Assembly (NCBI GenBank): GCA_021234155.1
Contig: JAJEKV010000049.1
Span: 4,181,487 to 4,245,486, forward strand
From: Isoetes taiwanensis
Taxonomy: Eukaryota; Streptophyta; Lycopodiopsida; Isoetales; Isoetaceae
DNA: 64,000 nucleotides
Direction: 5' to 3'
Each line of letters begins with the position of its first letter. Positions within the stretch are counted from its first letter, which is position 1. Both the position numbers and the translations under genes were made by a program. Of the stretch, positions 34,188-45,156 are shown one piece after another. Below the pieces are notes generated by a model. It did not search any database, was not told where the DNA came from, and saw only the letters and a list, made by a program, of their open reading frames with translations.

Positions 34188-35999
34188 AGCCCATCGAATT
34201 GAGGCTTATCGCCTTTACGCCCGGGGAAACCCCGGCGGTTCAGACCACCACTCGGGAGGCACAATTCCTATTGGCCGGGTCGGAGATGCTTGTGTAGTGT
34301 GTGTCACGGATGGACCGTGGCCGAGCGCATCGAAGTTGTGGGGGCGGAACCCGGACAAAAGCGGCCCCGAGGCACAGGGGACATTTGGTCGGAATCCGAG
34401 CGTAAGGGGAGTTGTAGGGGCAGATGCGGAGGGATCGAGGGAGCCCGGAGGCGGCCGGGGTAGCATTTGGCTGTGCAGGTAGCCGCAGCATTTGGTCGAC
34501 CTTGGGCATTCCCTAACCCTCGGCCGAACTCCCTCCCCGCGTGCCCGCCTGACCGAGTAAGATCCCGCTCTGCTCTGAGAGATGTGCCCCTTCAAGAATT
34601 TTACCACTGTCGCAAGATGGCCTCTCGGACTTCGATGCATCCAGAGCCAGTGAACACCAATTTGACTTCGGCTGTGGCCTGCGCCGCTGGACCCCACAGC
34701 GGCTGGTCCATGTCATCTGAACAGGTCCTCGACCGAGAAACATCATGCCCAAGGATCTCGCAGGTGTATCTTATCGGTTTGTGAGACCCCTCGAACTACG
34801 GGTTGTGGCTCACGTCGCTGCGCTCCGAGGGCTCGGCGTCCAATGAGGGCAGCGGCCCTTTTCGGCGATGGCGGCCGCGGCGTGATGATGGTGCGGCGGG
34901 CGGGACTGCGGTGCCCGGCGTTGAGTTGACCGGTGACCCGATTGGCGTCTTGCGGGTTGTTGGGCTTGCGGCGGTGTGTCATGTCTTTGCGGCTTACGTT
35001 CTCTACGAAATCACGGGCTCGGCTCTTGCAAAGCTTGGTCTGTCTTGCCATCTCGGCGTGCGGTGCCGCCATTGTTCATGCGCCTACGCACGGAGGCCCT
35101 TGCCCTTTGCGGGCAGCGACAGTCCAGGCTCTTTGCATTTCGGTGCCCGTGCCAAATCCTTCTCTCGGCGCTCGATCGCCACCGTTAACCTCCAAAGGCG
35201 GCACGCAGCCCTCGTCTTTGTAGCGGTAGCCTCCTCAACTTCCAAGCTGGGGTGTGGCTTTGTGCTGGCGTCGTGCCATGGCATTGGCCTCATCAACCTC
35301 GATGCGGGTGAGGCGTGATTGCAAGTGTCTCGGCGGCCGCCCGGTCCCGGCCCTATCTCGCGGCGTCCGGGGGTATCCATGCGAGCCCGCATGTGCGAGC
35401 ACTGCGGTCTTCTTTGTCTCTCGAGTGCACCAAGCGGATCTTTGTCGTCGGCCGGTGTGCTTGGGTCTCCAACTTCGGTGATGCGTTGTTTTGCTATCAC
35501 CAATTGTCGGCAAGCAACAAGTGGGATGTTGCGGACTCCATCTCGATCTCGGGCCGCAACTGCACTGTTAACCTCAACCCCAGCTTGGATGGCGGTCCAA
35601 GGTTCTGGGGGGCCGTGTGGGGCCTGAGCAGCCAACTTCCAGCTGCCGAGCCGGTCTGGCTGTGTGGGCCTTGGCCCGGGCCTCCTTCTTCATGGAAGAT
35701 GTCTCTTCCTTGCCCACTGCGTCTGCACGGGGCCGCTTCCTTGGTGGCCCTTCTTGGTTTTCCAGGCGAGGGCTCTACTGGGGGAGGTCGGCAGGTCTCT
35801 TGGCCGGGTTTGCCCGAGGTGGGGTGCTATGGTCTGTGGAAGCTCACCTGCTAGGGGTGAGTCCGGACACTGGGCTGCTTCTGAGGAAGAAGGGTGCAAT
35901 TTGGGGCGACGGTGAGGCAATGGCAAGCTAGAAGAAGGAAAAACTGGAAGGAAGAGGGGTCGGCTTCTTCAAGGGCGGATCAATACAAGAATTTTTTCC

Positions 36000-36930
36000 T
36001 TCGATTTATCATCACAGAGTAGGCTTTTGATGGCAGAAATGTATGCAGAAGGGCATACTTGCACAGGTTAGCTGGTTGTTTTCATAAACTTGTATTTCAA
36101 TTCGTATAGAGCAGAGATTGGATAGCAAAGTGTTGCTGATAAAAGGAAAAAAAAACACACACACACACACACAAGGCAGGTGATCATTAGTAGAAGAAAT
36201 AATCCAGAAACTGCATTATTCAGTGAAGATCCTATGGGAAGGACTTCAATATTACAAGATAGAACAGGGAAGTGCTTCAATATTACAATGCTAGATCAGT
36301 AGAGAATATTGTGGAAGGGTTGTACAGTTTTTTCGAAGATGACACTTATTAGTAATTGTGACACCTCTCAACTTTAGACAAGATAGTTCAAGAGATTTAT
36401 AAAGTGGCACCTAGGGGATGTTTAGCTACCCCAAGCAAATATTATAACGTCTTTAGGGGTGAGGATTACCGGAAATTTGTGCAATGGTGTTTACTCGAGG
36501 TGCTAAGAAGGTTTCCGAATGCAATGTTGCCAATTAATGAATATACATTAAAGCGACAAAGTATAATAATTAGTAAACTTAGTTTACATATGTTTCACTA
36601 ATGAGATGCTTTGTTTGCAGTTGGAATAAAAGATGTTGGGATTTACTCACCAAAATGTTACATTGCTTTTTTGGTTGGAGCCGAGTACATGGATATTCAA
36701 GGGAAGCTCTTTACATAATGAGAAAGGTTCTCATCCTAACGTTGAATAGTTTGCATGATAGAACCCTCATGCAAAGGTTCTAGCTTATCAGCTGATCTGA
36801 CCACTTACATCTGACCATTATATATTTTGAAAGTAAATAGCAAACTGACTTGAGCGAATATTTAGCTAGTACACAACTATAAACTTATTTCTAATTAAAA
36901 AATACCTTTTTCTTGACACTACCCTTTTGT
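36000..36930. other. No recognisable gene; short (CA)n
   Basis: A (CA)n tract of about 20 bp lies at 36154-36173. Open stretches at 36404-36598 and 36601-36780 have no recognised similarity. Confidence 0.4.
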
Positions 36931-36934
36931 TTGA

Positions 36935-37265
36935 AAATACCCTAGTATTTATTGCAATCCTCTGTTTTTTCGGTAATTTCGTTTCACTCAATGCCCGTTT
37001 ATTTTAAAAATTTTCCAATCCGTTCACAAATTCCCTTTTGAACCAATCCCCTTTCCTAAAAAGACCCCAATCCATTCGCAAATTCTCTTTTCGAACCAGT
37101 CCCCTTTTCTTGAAAATACCTCAATCCATCGCAAATTCTCTTTTGACCTAATCCCACTTTCTTGAAAGCACCCCGATGTGTGTGCGATCCCCTATTTCGA
37201 CTAATACCCCCATTAGAATATACCCCTTTTGATCAAGAAACCCCCCCTTTTGTTCAAGAATTCCC
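36935..37265. repeat. Degenerate minisatellite, unit about 57-63 bp
   Basis: Four to five imperfect units with AATCC(A/G)TTC(G/A)CAAATTC, then TTTTGAACCAATCCCC and TTTCTTGAAAATACC. They change gradually into C-runs at 37200-37260. Confidence 0.75.
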
Positions 37266-37874
37266 CTTTGCAAAGAAAATAACCCATTGTTCTCGATTCC
37301 CCAGGTTCCTCAATGGGAGATTTTCCGGGGGATATGAGCATCTTTTTCGTTGTGATATGCCTGGTGAGTAGCCTATACCTGGAATGCCCGTTAATCTTCC
37401 CGTCGTCCCTGTTGTTGGTCGAGCCCCATCGCTTTATGTTCAAAACCAGCTAACAGCCGAGGCAACATTGTTTCTAGAGAATGCAACCGTATCACAAACA
37501 AATCAAGTAAGTGTTCTTATTGTAAATGTCCAAGCTATTTCAAATGAAGACTTATCAACTGGTCTACAAGCATAAATGTTTTTGTAGTGGCATTGTGAGG
37601 TCCATCAAGGAAGGTTGGGTGAAGAGAACCTAGAAAGTGCTTCCAACCACTCATTGATGCAGTGCACTACTCCCACACTAAGGGTGTTTGTCATCAAGAT
37701 TTAAAGGTATTGGTAGCAATCATAAGAACAAATTGGGGTATGGCTTGATGCCACATGCTTGAATGCAGCCAGAGAATCGAAGTATAAACAAGGCCAATTC
37801 TTAAAAATTAAATGGAACTCAATAGTGCCTGAGATGTTCTGCTCAAATTGTAAGCCGTTTCTTTAACTACCATT

Positions 37875-38330
37875 AACAATCAACACACAACTACCATTAA
37901 CATTATTAACATAAACCATTGCATTTAACACATCTAGATTAAAATCCCCCTTAAACCCCCTTTGGTTTGGGTGCATATTCACACGGGGGATTACGTAGGG
38001 CAGCGAGAGCCCTTAAAATATATTCACAATACATGTACGAAATTAACACCATTAAGTACATTCTCTCAAACCTTATAGTATTTTGCAAACCTTAATATAC
38101 AGTATACAAAAACTTGTACATGCATACCCCACAAACGAGGATCGCTATGTACGGTCCAGATCTTAGAATAAAGGGCAAATATGCCCATCCGACAGCTCTC
38201 GTTGCCCGGAGTAACCCCCCGTGTGAATATGCACCCAAACCAAAGGGGGTTTAAGGGGGATTTTAATCTAGATGTGTTAAATGCAATAGTTTATGTTAAT
38301 AATGTTAATGGTAGTTGTGTGTTGATTGTT
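37875..38330. mobile_element. Foldback element (MITE-like), 135-bp arms
   Basis: The left arm 37875-38009 and the right arm 38195-38330 are inverted copies with few differences, separated by about 185 bp of unrelated sequence. The outer ends begin AACAATCAACACACAACTAC. The arms contain runs AATCCCCCTTAAACCCCC and TTTGGTTTGGGTGCATATTC and end at the inner side with GGGCA(A/G)CGAGAGC. No coding frame lies inside. A related solo arm is at 27540-27705. No target duplication is clear. Confidence 0.85.
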
Positions 38331-38497
38331 ATATTTAAAAAAATTTTGGGCCCTTCGGGCCCTAACTAAAGCAAACATAGATAAACTTTATGGGCCTAAA
38401 TATTAATTACTAAAAAGCACAATAACATGAAGACAAACGAATTATTTCCATGGCAAATGGATTCAACAGATGATTGCATGTATGCATTCTTATATAC

Positions 38498-38633
38498 ATG
38501 GCATTCAAGTATTACCCACTCAAAACAGTCAATAAGCCGCTTAAGAATTTCCTAGCACTCTATATATACATGGCACTCAGATATTTCCCATTCTTCTCAA
38601 AATAGTCAATAAGCCGCTTAAGGAAGCCCCGAG
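38498..38633 (+). repeat. Tandem duplication of about 70 bp
   Basis: Two diverged units, each with ATACATGGCA(T/C)TCA and ending CAGTCAATAAGCCGCTTAAG or AGTCAATAAGCCGCTTAAGG. Confidence 0.75.
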
Positions 38634-38689
38634 ACACTGTTGCAGTATCACAAATGATTTCCTATCATATATTGGCATTTATGGATTAA

Positions 38690-39745
38690 TCACGAGTCGG
38701 AGTATGATCTATGCATAATACAACCATAGGCCAGGCACAAGCTAATCCTAACCATAGCCAGGAAGCGTTTGTTTCCTCTAGTGAAGATACGTCTGAAAGT
38801 AGCAATGTCAATAATTTCTGGAACTCCTGTGGCAGATAAACACTGCTCAATTCCTCATCCTTGCCCATAACAATTTCATTGTGACGAATCATATCTTAGG
38901 TAAATGCCTTTTCCAACTAGAAAGGGGAACAGATAAAGTTTACCTTGCGGACCTTGTCTTGTATAACAAATTGTAAACTGAGGCAATAACAAAATATTTC
39001 AAGGAACTGCAGCTGACAGTAGCGCCCAGCAAAATTTGTAAAGATAGCAATTGCATGGCTAGCTGAACATCATAAGCTCGTGATTCACCAGTTTTCAATT
39101 TTTCTATGTTAATTGACGAGATAAATGACCAACAAGTATCAAATTGTTCATTTCCCGGATTATGCAATCCTTGCCTTCTTTCCATGTGGAATCTCATCCC
39201 ACCAAGGATGATTGCTGCTGATAACCAGCGAAGCAACTTTTCAGCAAGGCTTTCTGAGTAGCCTTTTGCATTATTATAAACCTGGTCATGATTGGCCATA
39301 GGGCATTCATTCACTAGGGATGATAGAGCCCATCTTCCTATGAAAAAAGTCGCACTTTTTCCCTAAATCAAAACAATAGAATACTTTCCACTTGCCCTTC
39401 TAGAAACAAGAATCCTAACAATATAAAACAGACCTTTTCAGTTGAGACGGACGGTGGAGAGCTATGGAGAAGCATACAAAGAGCTAAATTACGGGTCTCG
39501 TTCATGGCCACAATATCAACACATGGCTCTGTTATACGCTTCAACCCAACCGGATGATTTCCCAAGCACCATAGAAAGAGCGGCCACCTAAATATCTTCT
39601 TTGCTTTAAAGATGCATCATGTTGTTTAAATCAAGCATCATGAGAGCAATTTTATAGTATTCTTGGGAGAGCCCAACATTGAGCCTTGCCGCAACTTTTT
39701 TTGCGGAAGTGATTGGATCAGTTTGTACAAAAGTCGCTTCCCATT
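38690..39745 (-). CDS. Exons of an unidentified minus-strand gene, possibly decayed
   Basis: Three or four exon-like stretches lie in order on minus. About 39745-39612: TDPITSAKKVAARLNVGLSQ and YYKIALMMLDLNNM. About 39590-39435: FLWCLGNHPVGLKRI, then CVDIVAMNETRNLALCML, ending STEK before GTCTGT. About 39345-38945: ANHDQVYNNAKGYSESLAEK, LLRWLSAAIILGGMRFH, LAMQLLSLQILLGATVS. About 38890-38690: VYLPQEFQKLLTLLLSDVSS. The helical, leucine-rich character suggests an ARM/HEAT-like scaffold. I considered URB1-type nucleolar proteins but cannot support that. A TAA (about 39620) breaks the first stretch. Confidence 0.4.
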
Positions 39746-39959
39746 AAATCAGGATATTTTTGCCTCGCATTGGCATATATAAAGCCATTTTATTCATATT
39801 AGAAAGCTTTTATAATATCAGTAGTGCTAAACTTGCATCTTCAAGGCTTTCTTTTCTCATCAAGCAAAGACTTATTTTGTCACGACATCAACAATTAATG
39901 ATGCAAGCCACAAAAGCAAACCCGGTATTTTCCATCAAGTATTTACACAACCTAGAATA

Positions 39960-40770
39960 ACCAAATTCCAAGCTTCACACTTTTTATCCAAGCCTTGATG
40001 ATTTGGGCTGGATTCTATGGCCCGGATGCCAACCTTTCTCATTTACAATGTAAAGTTCAGTCCAAAAAGAACCGCAGACAAAACATTGACGGATGGTATC
40101 AACTCTTTGTTGTAATTGAGCTCTTAAGAACATCGATCATTTTTTTCGATGCAGCTGGCAATGAAATCTAATGCAACACACAAAGCCAAGCCGACCGCAA
40201 CTGTCTGCAATAACCGAAGTTTTAATCCCGTGAAGTTCCTTACTTGATATTCGCAAGACTTCCCAAAAGGATCAACAAAGACAAACATGATCGTCACACA
40301 TGGCTTTACAGCAAAGATTTTTTCGTTGAGTGAAATATGCGTGCAACCATGTGACGAAACAAATCGCAAAGACGGATTGCGTAAACCTTATTGGGCTGGA
40401 GTCCATTTCCATCTCCATGTACCTCAGATCTTCTCGCATCACTCAACTTTGGGCCCGATACCAATAACCAACTTCAGCAAGAAGAAAGCATGCATGTGTG
40501 AGCAGAACGGCAGAGCATGGATACTCTGCACCAAAAATGAATGCACCACAATATGGAGAAGTTGACGAGGCTGTATTGAGAAGACCAGCAAGAAGGATTG
40601 AAGAGAGGAAACTGCCGGACCCTAAAGTCGAACCCTAAAGTTGAATGGCTCGTGCTTGCATGGCCTTCATAAAATAAAATTAATTAAGTTTTTAAGGAAC
40701 AAAAACATGCAAGGCAAAACCATTGCAAAACCATAGCTAAAATGCCATTCAAATATGAGAATCCAGTGTG
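39960..40770. other. No recognisable gene
   Basis: Open stretches on both strands (40124-40369 minus, 40287-40565 plus) overlap each other and show no recognised domain. Confidence 0.35.
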
Positions 40771-40774
40771 CACT

Positions 40775-40885
40775 CTAGATATACTGATTAATATGCCTCG
40801 TGCAATACGCCCATGAAATCATATAAAAATCATGCCAAAAAACGTATAAAATCACAAAAAAACCCCATGTTATAATGCTAGATAT
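40775..40885 (-). repeat. Interspersed repeat family A, copy 3 (inverted)
   Basis: On the minus strand it reads CTAGCATTATAACATGGGGT and ends with CTAGAGTGCAC, matching copies at 26508 and 28430. Confidence 0.6.
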
Positions 40886-41048
40886 TGATCTTGGTTCATT
40901 ATATAGGTTCTTGAGCACAAAGGTTATGATGGGATGGCGCAAAAACTGACATCTGGTAATGTCGAGTTATCTTTTACGTGCTCATGGCGGGATATCTACC
41001 ATTTGATGAAGCAGATTGTACCCTATATAGAATGGTTTGTATTATATA

Positions 41049-41711
41049 ATGTAAGAGGGAAGAGAGAGGAGAGAGAGAGAAAGATAGAGAGAGATAGACG
41101 AGAAAGATGAGAGGGAGAGGAGAGAGAAGAGAGAAAGGGGAGAGGGAAGAGAGAGGAAAGAGGGAAAAAGATAGAGAGAGAGGGGAGACATAGAGAGAGA
41201 CGGGAGAAATAGAGAGAGAGGAGAGAGATAGGAGAGAGAGAGAAAGAAAGAAGGGGAGAGAGAGGGAGGAGAGAGAGGGGAGAGAGGAGAGAGAGAGACA
41301 GAGAAGAGAGAGGAGAGAGAAGACAGAAAGAGGGAGACAGAGAGAGAGAAAGAGAGAAAGAGAGAGAGAGAGAGGATAGAGAGAAGAGAGGAGAGAGAGA
41401 TGAGGAGAGAGAGGAGAGAAGAGAGAGATGAGAGAAAAGGGAGAAGGGAGAGAAGAGATAGAAGAGAGGAGAGAGAGAAGAGAGAGGGAGAGAGAGGAGA
41501 GATAGGAGAGAGGAGAGGGAGAGGAGAGAGAAGAGAGAAAGGAGAGAGGGAAGAGAGAGGAGAGAGAAGAGAGAGGAAGGAGAAGAGAGAGAGAGAGGAA
41601 TAGAAAAGAGAGAGAAAGATAGAGAGAGGGTAGAAATAGAGAGGGAGGAAGAGAGGGAGAGGGTAAAGACAAAGAGAAGAGAAGAGAGAGGAGAGAGGGA
41701 AGAGAGAGGAT

Positions 41712-41801
<90 letters not shown>

Positions 41802-42318
41802 CTTCTAGAGTGTTATAGAATAAAGCTAGAGAGAGAAGAGGGAAAGACAGAGGGGGAGAGAGATGGGAGAGAGAGAGAAGAGAGAGAATAGAGAGAGGGA
41901 GGAGGGAGGAGAGAGAAGAGAGAGAGAGAGGGAAGAGACATGGGAGAGAAACATGGGGAGAGATAGAGAGGGGAAAGAAGAGAGAGGAGAGAGAAGAGAG
42001 AGAGGAGAACTAAAAGAGAGAGAGGAGAGAGGAGAGGGAGAGAGATGGGAGAAAAGGGAAAGAGGGAAAAGAGAGGAGAGAGTGAGAGAGAAGGGAAATA
42101 AGAGAGAGAAAAAGAAAGAGAGAGAGAGAAGAGAGAGGGAGGAAAGAAGAGAGGAGAGAGAGAGGAGAGAGGAGAGAGAAGCCACAAAGGGTGCAGAGAC
42201 AGAGAAAGATGAGAAGAGGAGAGAGATGGCAGGCAGGAGAAGCGAGAAGAAATGGTGGCAGGCAGGCAGGCGCAAAAGAAAAGAAAAGAAAATCCTTTCA
42301 AGCATCGCTAGGAGATAG
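41049..42318 (+). repeat. Polypurine block (GA-rich), about 1.27 kb
   Basis: Almost pure A/G on the plus strand, mostly GAGAG with GGAA, GAAAG and ATAGAG variants. It includes a perfect (GA)n run of 82 bp at 41716-41797 and one short break (ATGACCTTCTAGAGTGTTAT) just after it. Long open frames on either strand reflect composition only. Confidence 0.95.
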
Positions 42319-42439
42319 GGAGAGAGGGAGGAGCCCGTAGAATAGAAAAGATCTGGAGGGGGCCCTTCTTTTTTTGGTGCAGTTCCGACAAGTCGGCCTC
42401 GACCTGGAAACGACTGCTTCGTCTGGACCCCATTGCCCT

Positions 42440-42960
42440 TCTTTTTTATGCCTTTATTCCCTCTCCTCTCTCTCTTCCTCTCCCTCTCTCTCTATTTCTG
42501 GACCCTTTTATCTTTCTCTCTCTTTTTATTCCTCTTTCTCTCTCTCTCTTCTCCACTGCTCTCTTCTCTCCTCTCTCTCTTCTCTCTCCTCTCTCTTTTC
42601 CCTCTCTTTCAGCTCTCGTCTCTTTCTTCTCTCTCCTCTCTCTTCTTTCCTCCCTCTCTCTCTCTCCCCATGTCTCTCTGCTCTCTCTCTCTCCCATCCC
42701 TCTTCTCTCTCTAGCTTTTCTCTTCTTCTCTCTATCTTTTCTCTCTCTATCTCTATCTCTCTCTCTCCCCCTTTCTCTCTTCTCTCTCCTTTCTCTTCTC
42801 TTTCTTTCTCCTCTCTCCTCTCTTTCTCTCTCTTCCTTCTCTTTTCTCTCTCCTCTCTCTCCTCTCTTTTCCTTTTCTCTCTCCTATTTCTCTCCTCTCT
42901 CCCCCATTCTCGCCCCTCTCCCGATCTCTCTCTGTCTCTTCTCTCTCCTCTCTCTTCTTT

Positions 42961-43000
<40 letters not shown>

Positions 43001-43195
43001 TTTTCCTTCTCTCTCTCCTCTCTCTCTATTTCTCCCCTTTTCTATCTTTCTCTCTCTTTTCTATTCCTCTTTCGCTCTCTCTCTTCTCCCTCCTCTCTCT
43101 TCTCTCTCCTCTCTCTTCCCTCCTCCCCCTCTCCCTCCCTCTCTCTTCTACCTCCTCCCTCTCTTCTCTCTCCTCTCTCCTCTCTCTCTCCCCTG
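42440..43195 (+). repeat. Polypyrimidine block 1 (CT-rich)
   Basis: Mirror-type counterpart of the GA block: C/T almost throughout, with CTCTCT, TTCTCTCTCC and CCCCTCTC variants. It ends at CCCTGTAACCTTCTAATTAG, where the first SINE-containing segment begins. Confidence 0.95.
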
Positions 43196-43261
43196 TAACC
43201 TTCTAATTAGCCAAAAGAACTTCCATTGCCTCCGCCTTAACTAAGCATGGAATTTTTTTAA

Positions 43262-43415
43262 GAAGAGACTGCTTGGTCTAGTGGTAAGGGTGGGGGGTTT
43301 GGGGGGCAATGTCCAGGGTTCAAGTCCATGGTAAATCAAAAAAATTTTGTCCACCAAACTTGGGAGCTTTTGAGAGGGCAAGGCCCACGGACGGCCCAGA
43401 TCAAGCCACGTGGCG
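43262..43415 (+). mobile_element. tRNA-derived SINE, copy 1
   Basis: A pol III A box (TGGTCTAGTGG, 43274-43284) and a B box (GGTTCAAGTCC, 43317-43327) are spaced as in a tRNA gene. Between them is a G-rich stretch (GGTGGGGGGTTTGGGGGG) that replaces a normal anticodon arm, so it is not a functional tRNA. The body continues AAAATTTTGTCCACCAAACT and GGGAGCTTTTGAGAGG. It is about 92% identical by eye to copy 2, and similarity extends about 65 bp upstream, so both may have been duplicated together with flanking DNA. Confidence 0.8.
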
Positions 43416-43419
43416 CATG

Positions 43420-43490
43420 TTCTAGGAGCTTTTAGAAGATTCTAGCATCTTCATTTTCTAGAAGCTTCTAGAACTTTCAAGAATCTGACG
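43420..43490. promoter_or_regulatory. Perfect heat-shock-element array
   Basis: At 43456-43483 six 5-bp heat-shock units alternate without a break: TTC, GAA, TTC, GAA, TTC, GAA, each separated by 2 bp (TTCTAGAAGCTTCTAGAA then CTTTCAAGAA). This fits the nTTCnnGAAn binding rule for HSF trimers. A degenerate version (TTCTAGGAGCTTTTAGAAG) precedes it from 43421. HSF binding is inferred. The nearest elements are the SINE on its left and a CT tract on its right. Confidence 0.65.
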
Positions 43491-43565
43491 GGCGCTTTCT
43501 TTTGCTCCTTTCATTTCGGCTGACCTCCGGCCCTGCCTTCTCAGTTTGGGCCCACCCACGTGCCC

Positions 43566-43811
43566 TATCTCCCTCTCTCCTCTCTCTCTCTTCTCTCTCT
43601 TCTCTCTCCTATCTCTTCCCTCTCTCCTCTCTCCTTCTCTTCTCTCTCTTTGTCTCTTTCTCCCTTCTCTCTGTCCCCTCTCCCTGTGTCTCTCTTCTTC
43701 TCCTCTCTTTTCTTTCTCTCTCCTCTATTCCCTCTCTCTCTCCTCTCTTTCTCCCTCCTTTCTCTTCTCTTTGTCTTTACCCCCCCCCTCTCTCTCTCTC
43801 CCCTCTCTCTA

Positions 43812-43842
<31 letters not shown>

Positions 43843-44305
43843 TCTCTCTCTCTTCTCTACTCTCTCTCTCTCTTCCCTCTCTCATTTCTCTCTTCTCTCT
43901 CCTCTCTCTTCTTTCCCCTCTCTCTTTCAGCTCTCCTCTCTCTCTTCTCTCTTCTTTGCCCCCCCCTCTCTCTTCTTCTCTCTCTTCTCCCTTTTCTCTC
44001 CTCTCTCCTCTCTCTCTCTCTTCCCTCATCTCTCTCTCTCTCTCTCTCTCTCTCCTCTCTATCTTCTCTCTCTCTCTCTATCTCTCTCCGTCTCCCCCTT
44101 TCTGTCTTCTCTCTCCTCTCTACTCAGCTCTCTCTCTCCTCCCTCCTCTCTTTCTCTCTCCTTTCTCTTCTCTCCCCCCTCTTTCTCTCTCTTCCCTCTC
44201 TCTTCTCTCTCTTCCCTCTCCTCTCTGCTCTCCTCTCTCTCTCCTCCCTCTTCTCTTTCTCTCTCCTCTCTGGTTGTCTCTCTCTCTCTCTTCTCTCCCT
44301 CATGC
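43566..44305 (+). repeat. Polypyrimidine block 2 (CT-rich)
   Basis: About 740 bp of C/T with CTCTCT and CCCTCTC variants. Three frames are open through it only because the sequence lacks purines and thus stop codons. Confidence 0.95.
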
Positions 44306-44310
44306 TTACC

Positions 44311-44560
44311 CTAGAGCATCTGAAACATTCTAGGACATTCTATTTGAGTTTTTACTGAGGTGTTTACCTTTGAACATCTGGAACATTCCAGAACATTCTA
44401 TTTTTAGCATTTACAAAGTTTCAAAAAAGTTTCTATTTTTGGATTGAGGTGTTTACCCATGAGTATCTGTAACATTCCATAACATTCTATTTTGAGCATT
44501 TGCAAAGTTTCAAAAAACTTTCTATTTTTAGACTGAAACTTTCTATTTTTAGGCTGAGGT
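44311..44560. repeat. Short tandem repeat with HSE-like motifs
   Basis: Two imperfect units of about 115 bp share GAGGTGTTTACC, (G/T)AACATTCCA(G/T)AACATTCTA and CATTTGCAAAGTTTCAAAAA. At 44381-44398 four heat-shock units alternate (GAACATTCCAGAACATTC). The end has three copies of CTTTCTATTTTTAG. Confidence 0.75.
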
Positions 44561-44567
44561 TCTTTCT

Positions 44568-45050
44568 CTTCTCAATTTCTCTCTCTCTCTTCTCTCTCCA
44601 CTCTCTTGCCTCTCTCTTCCCTCTCCCCTCTCTCTCTATCTTTCTCTCTCTCCCTCCTCCATCTTCCCTCTCCCCTTTCCCTCTTCTCTCTCCTCTCTCT
44701 CTCATCTCTCTTCTCTCTCCTCTCTTCTGTCTCTTCTTTCCCCTCTCTCTCTCTCCCCTCTCTCTTCCCTTCTATCTCTCTTCTCTCTCTTCTCTCTCTC
44801 TATGCTCTTTCTCCTCTTTCTCTCTCCTCTCTCTCCTCTCTCTCCTCTCCTCTCTCTTCTTTCCCCCCCTCTCTCTCTCTTTCCTCTCTCTTCTCTCTTT
44901 TCTCTCTCCTCTCTGCTCTCCTCTCTCTCTATTTATTCCCTCTCTTTTCTATCCCTCTCTCTGCCTCTTCTCCCTCCTCTCTCTTCTCTCTCCTCTTTCT
45001 CTCCTCTCTCTTCTCCCCCTCTATCTTTCCCTCTTCTCTCTCTAGCTTCA
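44568..45050 (+). repeat. Polypyrimidine block 3 (CT-rich)
   Basis: About 480 bp of C/T. It ends with CTCTCTAGCTTCA and runs directly into a second heat-shock-element array. Confidence 0.95.
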
Positions 45051-45078
45051 TTCTAGAACATTCTAGAAGGTTCTAGGA
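45051..45078. promoter_or_regulatory. Second heat-shock-element array
   Basis: TTCTAGAACATTCTAGAAGG followed by TTCTAGGA gives TTC/GAA/TTC/GAA/TTC in exact 5-bp phasing, with a sixth unit (GGA) off by one base. It lies between CT block 3 and SINE copy 2. Confidence 0.65.
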
Positions 45079-45156
45079 TCATGAAGGCTTTTAATTAACC
45101 AAAGGAATTTTCATTGCCCCAGCCTTAACTAAGCATGGACTTCTTATTCTTTCAAG

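Larger units (their letters stand above)
32384..35940 (-). mobile_element. Internally deleted LINE (non-LTR retrotransposon)
   Basis: The element reads on the minus strand from a GC-rich 5' part (about 35940) to a TTCC-type tail at 32395-32384. The order is: Pro/Arg-rich ORF1-like region (35930-34200, several frames); a fused endonuclease-RT frame (34187-33528); a thumb region with YKYTGWNF (about 33515-33490, frameshifted); and a C-terminal segment with LRLETGRW and a Cys/His cluster CQCC..H..QSCP (about 32825-32715). The 3' end carries TTTTATCGTCC and a GGCCAATTGGCC core (plus-strand view) shared with other copies in the window. The strong GC-richness of the 5' part contrasts with the AT-rich host. 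Large open frames on the plus strand here are shadows. Confidence 0.85.

Noticed and set aside
34803-35931. Large plus-strand open frames
   Set aside because: GC-rich antisense shadow of the LINE 5' region. No recognisable protein, and the opposite strand carries the LINE order.
43274-43327. Functional tRNA gene
   Set aside because: A and B boxes are present, but the anticodon arm is replaced by a G-rich run, no acceptor stem pairs, and there are two copies with a common 3' body. A SINE fits better.
40974-45076. Very long Leu/Ser- and Arg/Glu-rich open frames in the GA and CT blocks
   Set aside because: They are open in several frames at once because the sequence lacks the bases needed for stop codons. 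Composition only, no gene.
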